Positions 1 through 11,727 of a stretch of 64,000 bases of DNA are shown here, in pieces; within the stretch, counting starts at the first letter, position 1, and each line of letters starts with the position of its first letter. Source of the stretch: Tilletia caries. Taxonomy: Eukaryota > Basidiomycota > Exobasidiomycetes > Tilletiales > Tilletiaceae. The stretch covers positions 1,488,001 to 1,552,000 of the forward strand of contig JALUTQ010000045.1 in NCBI GenBank assembly GCA_032718865.1. Reading direction: 5' to 3'. The notes beneath the pieces were generated by a model. The model made no database searches and was not told the origin of the DNA. It was given only the letters and a program-made list of their open reading frames with translations. A program made the position numbers and the translations under genes.

Positions 1-2832
1 CGCTATCTGCAACCTCGTCAACCGACAATTCGGATGCACCTGAAGAAAAGAAGTCGAAGTTTCGATCAGCCACAAATAAGCGCTTCGCAGTACAAGCTTT
101 CGTGACTTACAGGCTCGAGGCAACCATTGTGATTGAGGCGGAGTGGATGCGCGCACAGGAGGTGCAGGGAAGTCTGAGCTTGTGGCGATAATCTGGTCGA
201 TATCGTCAAGAAGGTCCAGAGTAGGGCTGGCAATCTCTAGATCGATAAGGTAGTTGTCCGCATCGTGGTCCCTGAGCCTGCGGAGTCGCGGTGCCGGGCC
301 TGAAGCAGACTTCGAAAAGGGGCTTGTGCTTGAGGTCGCCACATTGAACGCCGATACTTTGCGATGATCGTTGGGCGGTCGAGAAGCATCGGTCGTCAAG
401 CTCTCGCGGCTCAGTTGCCACCACTTCTTGCCAAAGGGAGAACCCGACGAGCATTCGGCTTCCTCCGAGGACTGCTCCTGCTGATCCGATCGGAGCCAGG
501 GAGGGCTATGAAAGTGGTGTCGAGGTGAGCACAGTGGCGAAGCCGTCTGGAGTAGGTTCCATCCACGCGCATCTCCGCCGCCGCCGTTCTCGACCGTTTG
601 CTCGAACTCGCCCGAAGGCATCGGCGTCGGTAGGCCGGTGAAGCTGAGCCCCAGCGCGTGATCGACCGTCTCGCTGTCCGGACTGGTGAGCTGTGAGATA
701 GAACTCATGCGCGATCTCCTTGATCCGCGCAAGGTGGAAACACGAGAATGCTGGAGACCGGAACCACTCCGGCTGATGTTGGCGCCTGCCGGATGCCTCC
801 GATCGTTCTCGAACAAGCTACCAACCCGGGTTCGCTGACGCATTGAAGTCAGTGATCGCATGCTTCGGAAGTAGAAGCTCTTCATCGTTCGCAACGATGG
901 TGCTGGGGTCCGAGGGATCACTGTCGGGTTGAAGACATCGTCATCAAGCAGCTCCGGAACTTCGCCAGTTCGCGAAGATGGGCTTCGTATCGAATTCTGC
1001 CCGTGTGAAGATAGCAGAGGCAGCTGAGGTTCAGTTTCAATGAACGAGTTCGACAGCCAGAGGCCGGGCTTGTTGACGAGCTCTCCCATCGAGCGGACCA
1101 TCGCTCTTCCTCTCTTCAAACCACCTTTGGACGGCGTTTGCGGTTGTGTTTCATTGGCATGAGCATGATCATCTGGGGATTCGTGACCGTACGCGACTCC
1201 AGATGTCGTATCCTCGCCCATAGTGGACCACAGCGAACGTCGTGCTGCCTTGTCCCCCTGCAAATCCGACGGGTGAGACGGCTCGCTGGAGGATGCTTGC
1301 GACAAGGATGTTCGGCTGAAGTGAGGCCTCCAGGAGTATCTGAAAGGGTTCGCCGCCTGAGGAAGCTGGTACTCGTCCGGTCCCTTGCTGGATCTGTTGG
1401 AGTTGAGGCCAGTGGTGTTGATGCTCAGCCGAGGCAACGCTCTGAAATGCGAGCGTCGGTGGGATCCGGGCGATGACGAGATGTCAGCATCGTTAGGGTC
1501 CTCTTGCGGAGGCAGCCTGCCTACAACCTGAGCGCTGCGACTTGCTAACAGATTCACAGGCTTCCGTGATGCGAAAGGATCACTGCTCGGCGAGAATACC
1601 GTCGATTGGGATGTCTGCAGCTGGCCCGTAGTGCTGCTATTCTCTGGGTCTCGACCACGCCCGAGATGCAGCAGATTGCCAAGCGAAGCTAGTGAGGCTC
1701 TACGCGCTCGAAGCTTTGCGTTCTTGAGAGGCGAGTCCGGGTCCATCGCAACGCCAGATGAGAATCTGCCGCCCGGCCAGCGCATGAAATTCGAACGGTT
1801 CTTCTGCTCCGGCGAGGTGCGCTGTGGGCGCAGTGGGCTTGGCGATGTCGCGGTGGTAACCAGACTCGACGTCGAAAAGGAGTGCCCTGCACTGGGGCGC
1901 AGCGGTCGGAATGGAGAACGCGACGTCCACGAGCTGGGCTCAGCAAGGCGCAGTAGATCGTCGCTCTGACGGCCCAGGCTGGTAATACTTGGCTGTGAAA
2001 GATTGTCACCTCCAGGGAAGAAGCGGAATCGCGCCGAAGGAGTGGATGGTGGCGTCGAGTGTAAGTTGGGCCCGACAAGCTCCGGGTGTTCACGGAAGCG
2101 ACTTTTGGGCGGTGGCGTGGTGGGGACGCTTGATGGCGCGGGTGGGAGCGGTGTGATCTCCGGTGTGCTCGGCTCCCCAGCGAGAGAGTCTGGAAAGAAC
2201 GCCGGAAGTGATGATGGTCCACAGACCTCATAGTCGACAGCATCGGTGGTGCTGATTTGCAATGCTTGTGAGATCGCGACTGGTGGACTGGCAAACACAA
2301 CTTGCGTGTCTGACCATGGCGCCTGTGCCTGCTGCTCGAGATGAGCCATCGTCGTGGAAAGGTCCGCAAAGGCTTGAGTGAGTCGGAGGCTGTCACGACT
2401 GAGCCGAAGGTCCTCCTCGATAAGATCGTTCTGAGCGTCGGCCCAGATACTGGGAACGGACGATGAGGCTCGCTGGCTAGTCTCGTGCTTTGAAGACATT
2501 GTAGTCGGCGGCTTGCTGCGCAGCACGCCCTTGGAGGTCGACTTCGTCATCACCAGGTTGGCGATAGTGCGGAGCCTCCGGAGACCTTGCGATCGACAAG
2601 CCGCAAGCTTAGATGGTGAGCGGGGCTGACTGAGCGGCAGAGTCGGCGCGGACCGGCTGGCCAGTTCCACCTGGGTAAAGTTGCGATATGGCGCCGCCGC
2701 GTGTCTCGCTCCGAAATGTTGAGGGCCCCGCAGAGGAAAAGGAGGGGCGTTTCGCAGGAGCTCGTGCAGCTCTTCCTCTCGCATCGCCGAAAGCAGAGGT
2801 AGGTTCTGAGAACGTTGATTGGGGTCGTACAT
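1..2832 (-). CDS. Ser/Pro-rich hypothetical protein, 3' end off the window
   Basis: One reading frame is open on the minus strand from an ATG at 2832 to the left edge, with no stop in more than 900 codons. The first stop upstream of that ATG is near 2890, so 2832 is the earliest in-frame start; in-frame ATGs also exist at 2548 and 2499. The protein begins MYDPNQRSQNLPLLSAMREE and is then low-complexity, rich in Ser, Pro and Arg (many RRS/SPS motifs), with no membrane segment, signal peptide or recognised domain. A likely intron spans 110 to 40 (GTAAGT donor, TTCTTCAG acceptor, 71 nt), after which coding would continue off the window. The composition suggests a disordered cytosolic or nuclear protein that could be phosphorylated. 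Function unknown. Confidence 0.7.
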   Translation of the reverse strand, partial: MYDPNQRSQNLPLLSAMREEELHELLRNAPPFPLRGPQHFGARHAAAPYRNFTQVELASRSAPTLPLSQPRSPSKLAACRSQGLRRLRTIANLVMTKSTSKGVLRSKPPTTMSSKHETSQRASSSVPSIWADAQNDLIEEDLRLSRDSLRLTQAFADLSTTMAHLEQQAQAPWSDTQVVFASPPVAISQALQISTTDAVDYEVCGPSSLPAFFPDSLAGEPSTPEITPLPPAPSSVPTTPPPKSRFREHPELVGPNLHSTPPSTPSARFRFFPGGDNLSQPSITSLGRQSDDLLRLAEPSSWTSRSPFRPLRPSAGHSFSTSSLVTTATSPSPLRPQRTSPEQKNRSNFMRWPGGRFSSGVAMDPDSPLKNAKLRARRASLASLGNLLHLGRGRDPENSSTTGQLQTSQSTVFSPSSDPFASRKPVNLLASRSAQVVGRLPPQEDPNDADISSSPGSHRRSHFRALPRLSINTTGLNSNRSSKGPDEYQLPQAANPFRYSWRPHFSRTSLSQASSSEPSHPSDLQGDKAARRSLWSTMGEDTTSGVAYGHESPDDHAHANETQPQTPSKGGLKRGRAMVRSMGELVNKPGLWLSNSFIETEPQLPLLSSHGQNSIRSPSSRTGEVPELLDDDVFNPTVIPRTPAPSLRTMKSFYFRSMRSLTSMRQRTRVGSLFENDRRHPAGANISRSGSGLQHSRVSTLRGSRRSRMSSISQLTSPDSETVDHALGLSFTGLPTPMPSGEFEQTVENGGGGDARGWNLLQTASPLCSPRHHFHSPPWLRSDQQEQSSEEAECSSGSPFGKKWWQLSRESLTTDASRPPNDHRKVSAFNVATSSTSPFSKSASGPAPRLRRLRDHDADNYLIDLEIASPTLDLLDDIDQIIATSSDFPAPPVRASTPPQSQWLPRACKSRKLVLRSAYLWLIETSTSFLQVHPNCRLTRLQIA

Positions 2833-3628
2833 GCGATCGGAAACGAAAGGTTTGAGTGGTTGCGACTGAGGGTGGGGACGAAGACCAAATCAGATCTGCG
2901 AGGGAGAAAGAAGGGTTCAACGCGAATCTTAAGACAAGGGCACAGAGTTGGTTCAGAAGATCAACAGGAGGTGTCCCCTGCGGACTGACCATGAACCTGT
3001 GCTGCGTTTTCCGTTCCGTACCTCGACGGAATGAGCTGGGGTAGCATTGCCTCGTTTGCCCGCGGACGCTCGGTGAGATTCAGCGCGCAAGTTTGAGTAA
3101 AGGTCTCTGATTCAAAAAGTTGGCTGTCAAAATAGATGGTGAGGTCAGCGGTCAGGGACGCCTTGGCAGCCTCAAGATTCGGCGAGAACGAGAGCCGATT
3201 CCGCAGACGAATGGGAAAGAATTGCGTTGCGATCAGCTTGAGAACGCTGTGGGCGGGAGAAACTTCCGCCGGCGAACGTGTGCAGCAAAGAAGATGAGAA
3301 AGAGGATAAGGAGAGTCGATGACGAGGAAGGATGTAGAGCAGGGGAGAGCACAGGGCGGACAAGCTGTGCAGCACTGCAAGGAAATGAGATGGAAGATGC
3401 AGGTGCGGGATATTCAGGTCAAAGTCAGCAGAGGCACAACACGAATCCTGCAGCCTGCGGGGTCAGGATGAGAAATGGCTCTTTCTGGAGGCCACGCACG
3501 GTCGAACAAAAGCGTCCCTCGGCCGGGCGGCGGACATAAGCAAGGCAAGGCAAGCTCAGAGGAGGCAGGCTGCGCGTACGAACGGGCTTGAAGCAAAAAA
3601 GTGGTCAACGGCAGGCATTTCACATCCC
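2833..3628. other. Intergenic region without a recognised gene
   Basis: About 800 bases between two minus-strand genes. Short ORFs overlap one another on both strands with no domain, codon coherence or splice pattern that would support a gene. The part next to 2832 must carry the promoter of the left-edge gene; the part next to 3629 would carry the 3' end of the Far11 transcript. Confidence 0.5.
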
Positions 3629-6600
3629 TCATACGCCCCAAACATGAGCCACCTCATCAATCCCACCATCCATCGGTGTCGGCAGCGGTTCCAAATCATC
3701 CACATCATCGTCCTCATCCTTATTCCCCTCCCCACCCTTCCCTGCCCCACCTGTCGCTTTGCCCGTTCCATCCCGCTCCTCAGCCCCGTCCTCATCATCA
3801 ACAGCGGAACCATCGCCGACTTTGTCCGTCTCAAAGTCGAGCACGGGTCGGAGCGGGCTTGAGTCTGAGTTCGCGCGTCCGCCAGAGCCGTTGGAGCTGA
3901 TGGAGCTCCGTCGTCGTCGGTTCGCAAGGGGTGAGCCGGGGGCTGAAAGGAGATTACCGCTCCCGCTGCCATCGTCCACTCCGAGACCACCCTCGCCGCC
4001 GTCGTTGGCTCCGCCGTTCGACAGGAAACGCATCTCCTTCGGTGAGAGGTTCTCCCACGTCCGATTGTCGTCGCCACCTTCGCCTTTAGACCCCTCCTCA
4101 TCTGTACCAGACGCTGCCGAGTCCGTGGTGGCATCATCGTCATTGGTACCCAAGATCTCGCCTAGACGAGCCCAGGCCGCCTCTGACCCTTCTTGCGTCA
4201 AGCCCCACTTGCCACTCGTCCATCCAGCACCATATTCATCGTCATCGGACGAGCCACCCATATTGGAATGTCCAAACACTTCGCCGAGCACATCTTCGTA
4301 GTTGTCGAGATACTTAAAGGAGCAAATTGAATGCGAGTGTCAGCCATCTCTCCCCCCTCTCTTTTGGTTAGCCAGAGACTGCATATAAATGAAAGACTTA
4401 CCCCCTCTACCACATCGTCTGGAATATATCGCATCGTACCAGCACTCGACTCAGAGCTCTTGCGCAAGGGAGGAAAAATATCGCTCTCAAAGAAGCCAGG
4501 TCCCGACGGACTTCTCGACAGTCCGCTCGGTGCATTTCCATGACCTCCCCCACCACCACCACCGCCGCCACTGTGCCCGTCTCCCGCACTACCAGAAGAC
4601 GCACCACCTCCCTCTCCTTCTCCATTCGCATGAGCAGCCGCGAGCCCTGCCCCGCCCGCGCTCCCAAATTGACTCGTGCTACCCGAACGCCGATGCTGCG
4701 CCGCCTGAGCAGCAGCAGCGGCAGCATTGGCACCACCCTGCTGTCCACCACCCGCAGCGGCTCCACCGGGAGGAGGGAGCGGACCATAGCGCGTGTTGAG
4801 GTAGAACTTAATGAGCGCCCGCAACGCCTGTTCCTGCGGCAACGAGTCCTCCAGCCCACCATCGATGTCCATCCCGGCCAGCCACTCGTCCCTAAGCTCG
4901 GGCCGACAGTTGAGGTAGATCGCCGTGATGATCTTCATATTGCTCTGCTTCCACTTCCGCCCGCAATACGGCACCTGCGACTTGAGCACCTTGAGCGTAT
5001 ACAGATGCAAAGCCGGATGCTGCACCTTCAGCATCCGCTTCAATATTGCACTCGACTTGTACTGCGTCATGAGCAGGATCCGGTGCACCCGCCGCTTGGT
5101 CAGCTTCTGGATGATGCGCGTGAAGTTGATGATGGAGAAAAAGTTGCGCCAGGAGTATTCGGAGACGATTTCGACTTCTTCGCCGTCGACGACGGTGATA
5201 GGACCGTTGGGGCCGGGAGAGTCTCGGCCGCCCATGGGTGCCCTGCCGTTGGGACCTCCATTGCCCTCCTCCGCACCGGCATTCCCACGTGCGCGTGCCT
5301 CAGCCGCCGTCGCCGCCGCGGCCGCAGCGCGTTGTCGCGCCATCGCATCTTCAGGCAGGGACGCACGTTCGTCGCGCCCGCCATTGGAGTAGCAGTAATT
5401 GAAAAAGCTATACTTGTCCGCCTCGTTGCGCATTTTGACCACGTTGGCAGCCTCCTGGAGGCCGAACATCTTAAGGATCAGCAGGAGACAGTTGGAATCG
5501 ACGAGGAGCTGGCAGAGGAAGTGGAACTTCATCACGTGGGACACCTTGAACCACTTCATACTCAGGAGCAGGATCGCGCCGATTGCCTTGGTCGTGATCT
5601 CGCGATGTCGGATGATGTCGAGGTCCTCGACCGTTGGTGGCGGTGCCTCCTCAATGGGCACACCCTCCGCCAAGGCCTGCGCGTGCTCACTGTTCGTATT
5701 GTTCTGCGCCGTCACACCCGCGAGGAGCAACTTGAGCAGCACAATGACCGCGCTGTGCAGGTTGGGCAACGTAGCCCGGAAGAGCATGTCGATGCGTTGC
5801 AAGCGGCGGGCATCGGCGCGTTGCTGTCGCAGTTTCGAGAGCGTCAGCGTCCACTGCTCATTATCGAGAGCAGCCTGCATGTGATCACTCTCCAACCGGG
5901 AGATCTCCTCCGACAGGCACGCTTCGAGATCCTGTAATCGATCCAGCGTAGGCTCGCCGCGGTCCACTTTGAGCCCCTCTGCCGAGTCTGCCGCGGCTGT
6001 GTTGGAAGAAGAGAACAGAGACTGGGCTGGGGCGTCTGTTGCTGTAGGACTCCGGCTGCCCTGTGACGACGAGCCCGCGGTCGCACCGCCGGCATCGAGG
6101 CGAGAGAGCGGACTCGGACCTACGCCCGCCGCACCTGTACGGGACAACTTCAAGCTAGCCAACGAGCCAGAGAGATTTGACGCGCCACCCGCCGCCGTCG
6201 TCGATCCCTGCCCGAACTCCACCCCAGACCTCGACGCCGCCCCAGCACTCTCCAACCCATGAATGCCGCCCAACCCAGAAACGCGCGACCCATCCGGCGC
6301 AGCGGCCACGCCCGTCTCCTCAAAGATACACTGCTCCCGAATGCGCCACATCTGCCACATCTCCAAGCTGACATGCATGTGCGCGCGGTAGAGCCGACTG
6401 GCCTCGTCGATCGCAAACGGCACCATGCGCGGGCCCTGGACGGAGAAGGAGTATGGGAAGATGAAGGGCCGGGTTTGGTCCGTTTGGTACTTCTGCTTGT
6501 TGGGTTTGGGGGAGGCGGGTGGGGTAGGTGCTGGTGTGCCTGGTTGGTTGGGCCCGCCGCCGGGTGCTCCGCCACCTTCGTTCCCCTGTCCGGGCCCGGA

Positions 6601-8099
6601 GAAGGTGGTCCCGCTTCCCGAAGGCCCGCCGTCGAGCAGACCGAAGGGTCGGCGTTGAGGGATGGGCGCAACGGCCGAGGCGATCTGTTCGAGGGGGAAG
6701 TCGCCCGGGTTTTTGGGGGGTGGCATGTAGGAGGGGTATTTGACGGCGACGTCTTCCTTGAACGTCTTGATGTCATGGGGTGATGACTTTGTCTTGATCG
6801 CTTTAGCCTGCTGTTCTTGTACCGGTGCTAGACCCTCGACCTCTCTAGCGAGCTTTTTGCATCGCTGGATGTCAGCTTGACCACCGAAGCAGGCAAGGAA
6901 ACTCTTCCAGGTGAGAAGAAGCAGCTTCTTCACGGGAAACCCCTTGGCGTTTTTCTCTCGGAGCGATGCGAGAAGATTGAGGAGGAATATCGGCAGAGGT
7001 GGTTCCAAACTCACTGCAAAAATCAAAAAGAATAGAGACAGGAGACGTCAGCTTTGGATTGGTAAGTCAAGATAAGAGGTAGGCGACTGACTGAGTTCGT
7101 CGCCCCATTCCTCGTCTCCTCTACCGGTCTCGACGAGGATGTAAAGCTGAGCGAAGTGGAGGGCGAGTTCGAGATTGATCTCGTCCATGTAGTCGGCCTT
7201 GGCTTGAGGAGTCATGAGTGGCTGTGGCTCGCCGTCGCCGTAGATATCGGCATCGAAAGGCGCAGGAATGAAGTCTGGCAACGAGCTGTGATGAAAGAAA
7301 GGGAAGGGCGCCGGCGCATAAAAAGTCAGCTTGGACCAGCAACATTGTCAGAGAGAGAAGATACTAACCCCAGCCATTCATGCTTCCATACTGCGACCTT
7401 GAGCGCATTGAAGATTTCGCCCACTCCCCCAACAGACCGGACTGTCTGAGCATTCTTCCGAATCCAGTGCATCTGATCATCAGGCGACTCGGTATCGGCA
7501 AAGGTACCCTGTAAGAGGTAAAGCAGCGCGCGGGAGGCCCTGACGCGTGCTTCCGGTTCGCGGACCTCGAGGGTGGCCAGGAGGGCGAGACAGGTCTTCT
7601 TCTGAACGTGGTAAGGCAGGTTGATCCACTGGCCGATGGTCTCGCCTGAGCGGGCGCGTACGCCGTCCAGGGGCGAGGCTGCGAATCCGAGGCCGAGTCC
7701 GAGAGCAGATGCTGGTTCTTCGGTGTCCTGTGGATCTGATCCTCCTCCATCTGCTCCAGCTCGATCCTGTCCGTTGCCAGTGCCGCCTCCCTGGGGATTT
7801 ACGAGTCCATTGAGACCGAATCCACCTGCGCCGAGGCCAGTCTCACCGCCTCCGCGCTGACGAGGCCCCAATGCGACCCATTCTTCCCAGTTGATGCGGT
7901 TCTCGGTGATCTGAGGCGCCTCGACGTAGGAGTAAAACTCGTCGATCTCGTTCCGGAGCGAGTCGGTGTCTGCGTGTGCGGGGAAGTCGTACTGGCGCGG
8001 CTTGGGTCGGGGCAGGTTGTTGAGCAGGGGGCGATGCGGGTCGACCGGGTGCAGAGGCTCGACGGGCACGAAGCGGTTGCCCGGTGGACCTTGCATCAT
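3629..8099 (-). CDS. FAR11: Far11/STRIP-like STRIPAK complex scaffold
   Basis: Four exons join in phase: 8099-7369, 7285-7092, 7013-4402 and 4312-3629, giving about 1406 residues. Splice sites are GT-AG (for example GTAAGT at 4401 and a TTTTTGCAG acceptor before 7013). The N-terminal part (from about residue 36, DFPAHADTDSLRNEIDEFY, then NRINWEEW and PYHVQKKTCLALLATLEVRE) is typical of the N1221-type domain of Far11/STRIP proteins. The middle has a long helical region (HREITTKAIGAILLLSMKWF, then FHFLCQLLVDSNCLLLILKM and KRRVHRILLMTQYKSSAILK) as in the C-terminal Far11 domain. Disordered Ala/Gly/Ser tracts interrupt it, and the last exon adds an acidic, Gly-rich tail of about 228 residues. Family role (established): scaffold of the PP2A-Striatin complex that controls cell fusion, septation and growth signalling. 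Transcribed away from the hydrolase gene at 8952. Confidence 0.85.
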
Positions 8100-8951
8100 G
8101 GTTGCTGTCCGAAGCCGTGCGCTGTCCGCCTCTTGCTCGCTGTCCTTGCTGCCGGGCGTGGGGCGGAAGATGGAAGCCCACGTGATGAGTTCTGGCGCGC
8201 TCCTTGCACGCGACTGACCACACTCGTGACTGGCTGTGTTGTTGTTGCCTGTTGAAGCGCGAGTAAGTCGCTGCAGTCAGTGAGTGCCTTCACCTGGAAG
8301 CTCTCGTCTGTGAGCTGTCTGTGATCATGAGCGTATGGGCTTTGGGGCTTTGGGGTCGAGGTGGGGTCCTTGCGTTCGGCGGGAGCGGGCCGCTACTCCG
8401 CATCTATGTCACGTGACTCAGAGTTTATCCGAAACAGATACAAAGAGCTTCCCGAACGAAATGTAATCGAAGGCCGAGTGCCCACTTCCCCGTGCCTCCC
8501 GAGTCCCGACTGCGCGCCTGATACCAACGGTTGGTCGTGAATCGTCCCCGACCAACATCATCTTTGCATCAGGCCCCCCTCGAGCCCCCTGGGGTGGAGC
8601 GCCGAGCATGTGGACGCGACGAGGACGTTGGAGCGCTGGAGCATTGGAGCACTGGAGCACTGGAGCACTGGAGCTCGACGATTCCCTCTTTCTCTCATGT
8701 TCTCCAAGTGGTATGCTTCGTATGCGTGCTTAAGATTTTCTGACTCCGGTAAGACAGCGCCACTTCCGGCGCTTCCTGCGCTTCCTTACTTACTTTTGTA
8801 GTCTGCTTCCACGCTTCCACTCTACCACCATAGTGTCTTGGCTCTCCAGGCTCATCTCTCTCCCTCTCTTTCCCCCCCCCCAAAGCTCTCCCCATCCTCT
8901 CCTCTCTGCGGAGCAAAGCAGCTCACACTCTTTACAGATATATTATACAGC
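8100..8951. other. Divergent intergenic region (promoters of Far11 and a secreted hydrolase)
   Basis: About 850 bases separate two divergent start codons. No gene is supported. It holds the 8-bp minisatellite at 8631-8674 and, just before 8952, a pyrimidine-rich stretch (runs of C and T at 8850-8900), common upstream of fungal start codons. Confidence 0.5.
8631..8674. repeat. 8-bp tandem repeat, unit GAGCACTG
   Basis: Five head-to-tail units of eight bases (GAGCGCTG, GAGCATTG, then three perfect GAGCACTG), ending in GAGC. It lies in the divergent promoter region and is likely to vary in length between strains. Confidence 0.85.
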
Positions 8952-10341
8952 ATGCGCGTGTCTCTCGCACTCGTCGCTCTCGCAGCACTCATCGCTCCCG
9001 CTTCCGCAGCTTGCGTGACCAAGGGCACAAAGCGCACAGGCGCTACAGGACGGGGCTACACATACTACGCCTTCCCCGCCGCCGGCTTCGGTCCCACCGG
9101 CGGATGGAGAAGTCTTCCAGATTCGAACAAGGTCTGCGGGGCTGTCTTGCATCGCAACCTCAAGGTGCCCCAGGGATCAGCGGAGCTGACCGTGCCCGTG
9201 TACGAGTCCGCCATTGACAACCCCGCGGGAGTGCTCCGTGTCGTGATCGGAACGGAGGCGAAAGGCCGCGACGGATGGACCTACTGGACCTCGATCAACA
9301 ACGCGAAGAAGAAGGCCTACGCCGACAACGCATTTATCTCCTCCCACCAGCAGATCGCGGTGATCGTGCCCCAGTTCCTCGGTCCCAAGGATCGCAAGGA
9401 TGGTTCTGCGACTGAGACCGACTTGCTCTTCCACTCCAACACCTGGGCCGACGGCTTGAATGGCATCAACCCCAAGCGCCTCGGCGCCGAGTCTGTCTCG
9501 AGCTTTGATGTGATCGATGCGGTGGTCAGCTATGCGACGAAGAAGTACCCCAATGCCCAGCGCATCGTCTTCGGTGGACATAGCATGGGCGCCCAGTTCG
9601 TCCATCGGTACGCGGCTCTGCGAAAGGACGGGAAGCGGGACATGCACTTTGTCGCCGCCAACCCTGGCTCGTGGCTCTACTTCAACCAGTCCCGGATCAA
9701 CTGGAACGACAAGGCCAAGTGCCCTGCCTACGATGACTACGTGAGTCATGTGATCACACAAAACAGTGAGAAAAGACCGAGAGCTGACCCCGCGCCCTTT
9801 GTTTTTTTAGAAAATGGGCATCAGCCAGCGCGCAGGTGCCGATGAACTGCCCCCGTACGCCGCCTCCGACATCGCCCGTCTCGGCCGGGCCGGTCTGACC
9901 GCCCGCATCGCCGACCGCCGCCTGCACCTGCTCGTCGGCGCCAACGACAAGGGCTCCGGCGACTACTCGTGCGAAGCCAACGCCCAGGGCACCTCCCACC
10001 GCAACCGCGGCCAACGGTACCTCCAATCCGTCATTCAGTCTCTGCCCGCCAACAACGCTGCCCTCAAACGCGCAGGAGGGGCCCGTGTGCTCGGCGGCAG
10101 CCAGGGCCCGGGACAGGCGGGCGTGCCGCAGAAGTGGACATGGGACGTCGTCTCACCGTGCACGCACGACGAGGTGTGCATGTTCAACAGTGTGCAGGGG
10201 CAGAAGCGGCTGTTCTTGGATGGGTTCCCGCGGCCGGGGTCCAAGCGGAATCTCGACGAGGACGAGTTTGAGGAGGAGCGCGCTGCGTTGGTGAAGCGGA
10301 CGCATGTCCAGCCTCATGTTCGTGCTGTGCACCACGTTTGA
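8952..10341 (+). CDS. Secreted alpha/beta-hydrolase-like protein (paralogue 1)
   Basis: Two exons, 8952-9740 and 9811-10341 (GTGAGT donor, TTTTTTTAG acceptor), encode 439 residues. Residues 1-19 form a signal peptide (MRVSLALVALAALIAPASA). The nucleophile elbow GGHSMG puts the catalytic Ser at 211; a plausible acid is Asp309 in LLVGAND and the His is His382 in SPCTHDEVC. The C-terminus adds a charged extension (RNLDEDEFEEERAALVKR) missing in the paralogue. A second gene of the same family is at 35916-37454; the two share motifs throughout (GWxYWTxxNxxxK, PQFL, ArxPxxQRIV, DxARLGRxGLTxR, LDGF). The intron falls at nearly the same place as intron 1 of the paralogue. Substrate unknown; probably an extracellular or cell-wall esterase-like enzyme. 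Confidence 0.85.
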
Positions 10342-10794
10342 GGCGCGTCGTTTGGCTCCCCCTCCCCTTCTTCCTCCTGTGGAAGCCCAGGATCTACCCA
10401 CGGAACATTATTCGCGCTTCGTCTCTTCGCTTATCTTTTTCTCCCCCTCTCCCTCGCACACAACTTATTCTCTCTCCCTTGCACACGGATTATTCTATTT
10501 TCCACCCCTTTCCCTTCGCACCCACCTGTCCATCCATCCTCGTAGACGATATCTCTCAAACTCTCTCCTCTCCTGGCTTGCATAGCGTCGTCCTTTGTCC
10601 CTTCATCTTGTTTTTGCTTTCCGTCACTTCGTTTGCATTTCCCTCCCGGCAGGTACCCAGTACGCTTTGCCAGCAGTTGGCCTTCCCATGCGCTCTCCCT
10701 TGGTAGTTTGGTACCGATCACTTGAACTTTCCCAGCGGGACAACCCTGTCGTCTGTCGTTGGCGATGGCGAGCAGGTTGAGAGTCGAGATGTTC
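10342..10794. other. 3' flank of hydrolase gene, no gene seen
   Basis: Mostly pyrimidine-rich on the plus strand (long CT tracts from 10360 to 10620). It probably contains the 3' UTR of the hydrolase. Short ORFs here are low-complexity translations of the CT tracts. Confidence 0.5.
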
Positions 10795-11230
10795 CTGGGA
10801 CCAGAATCCCTAGTCTGATCACACCAGACCGGCGGTGATCAAAGAGTCACCTCCACGCGCTTATCAGAACTGTCGCCGCGGTGGCGGTCTGGACGCACTC
10901 GACCCGATTTTGTTAGTAAGTGCCCGCAAATTTTGTAGTCAACTTCGTTCGAAGCCCAACTTCGCACACCAACTGCATCTCGAGACACAAACGTACGCAC
11001 ATAAAACTGCGCATGAGCATAGCCAGGCACAGTAAGAATCATCTCCAGGCTTCAGATCTCTGTTCGATAAGGAGCAGGGCTGGTGGTGCTGCTTTGCGTT
11101 CATGGCATGTCAGGGGAGAAAAAAAAAGTCGATTTTCTCACGTGGAACCCTCCTCAGTAAAAAGTGGGCAGGGCAATACACGTCTCATACACGCCTGAGA
11201 CGCTGCTGATACGCGGGTCATACGGGGTCA
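10795..11230 (+). repeat. Dispersed repeat, copy 1
   Basis: Matches the reverse complement of roughly 30600-30992. Shared blocks in order are CCAGAATC, TAGTCTGATCACACCAGACC, GGTCTGGACGCACTCGACCC, an ACTTAC/GTAAGT patch, CTCAGTAAAAA and GAGACGCTGCTGATACGCGG. The first part has internal inverted symmetry (GGTCTGG against CCAGACC). There is no coding content. It ends about 35 bases before the copia element. Confidence 0.7.
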
Positions 11231-11259
11231 CTGAAGAGCAAAGTCAGAGCCTGAAACGT

Positions 11260-11264
11260 GTATC
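11260..11264. repeat. Target-site duplication of the copia element (left)
   Basis: GTATC directly before the LTR at 11265 matches GTATC at 23489-23493 directly after the other LTR. Confidence 0.85.
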
Positions 11265-11530
11265 TGTTGTGATGTGATCACGGACTCACGATCAGAGAGT
11301 GAAGAGAAGGAGAGGGGAAGAGCTTGCATTGAGAGAGGGTTTGCTACCACAACCACGACTGCTTTTATAGCTTTACCAAGACATCCAGAACAGGTGAGTA
11401 GCTACGCTGTACGTATGAGGGCAACGGGAGGAAGGGCGACAGCAGAATGAGGGCTACTATCCATGGGGGATACTATCGATGAGGGATACCGTTGCTTGGT
11501 TACCGGCGCCTGGACTGACGCCATCCAACA
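11265..11530 (-). repeat. 3' LTR of the copia element
   Basis: 266 bp with TGTTG...CAACA ends. It differs from the 5' LTR at 23218-23488 by one substitution that I can see (T at 11407 for C) and by lacking five bases (AGAGT-like) near the element-internal U5 end. Confidence 0.9.
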
Positions 11531-11541
11531 CTCCCCCTCGT
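11531..11541 (-). other. Polypurine tract of the copia element
   Basis: On the minus strand GAGGGGGAG lies directly before the 3' LTR, the expected place for the plus-strand DNA primer. Confidence 0.75.
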
Positions 11542-11727
11542 CATCCAGGCCTGCCGACCAGTGAACCATCCGTCCTCGTCTCGGTCCCGTGCGCGTCCTG
11601 CTGCCGCTGCGCGTCGTCTTGGTGCTGCTGCTCGTCGTCGCGGCACCGTGGTGAGTCCATCCCTGCTCCCCGTCCCGTCTCCTGTCCACCTCACCTCCGC
11701 ACTGACCCGGATCACCTTGCCTTCCGT

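Noticed and set aside
1689..2396. 235-codon minus-strand ORF rich in Arg/His
   Set aside because: It is an out-of-phase shadow of the open left-edge frame, which is far longer and has a smoother composition.
4540..5937. 465-codon plus-strand ORF
   Set aside because: Antisense of the Far11 exon; Arg-rich composition without domains, as expected from the GC-rich opposite strand.
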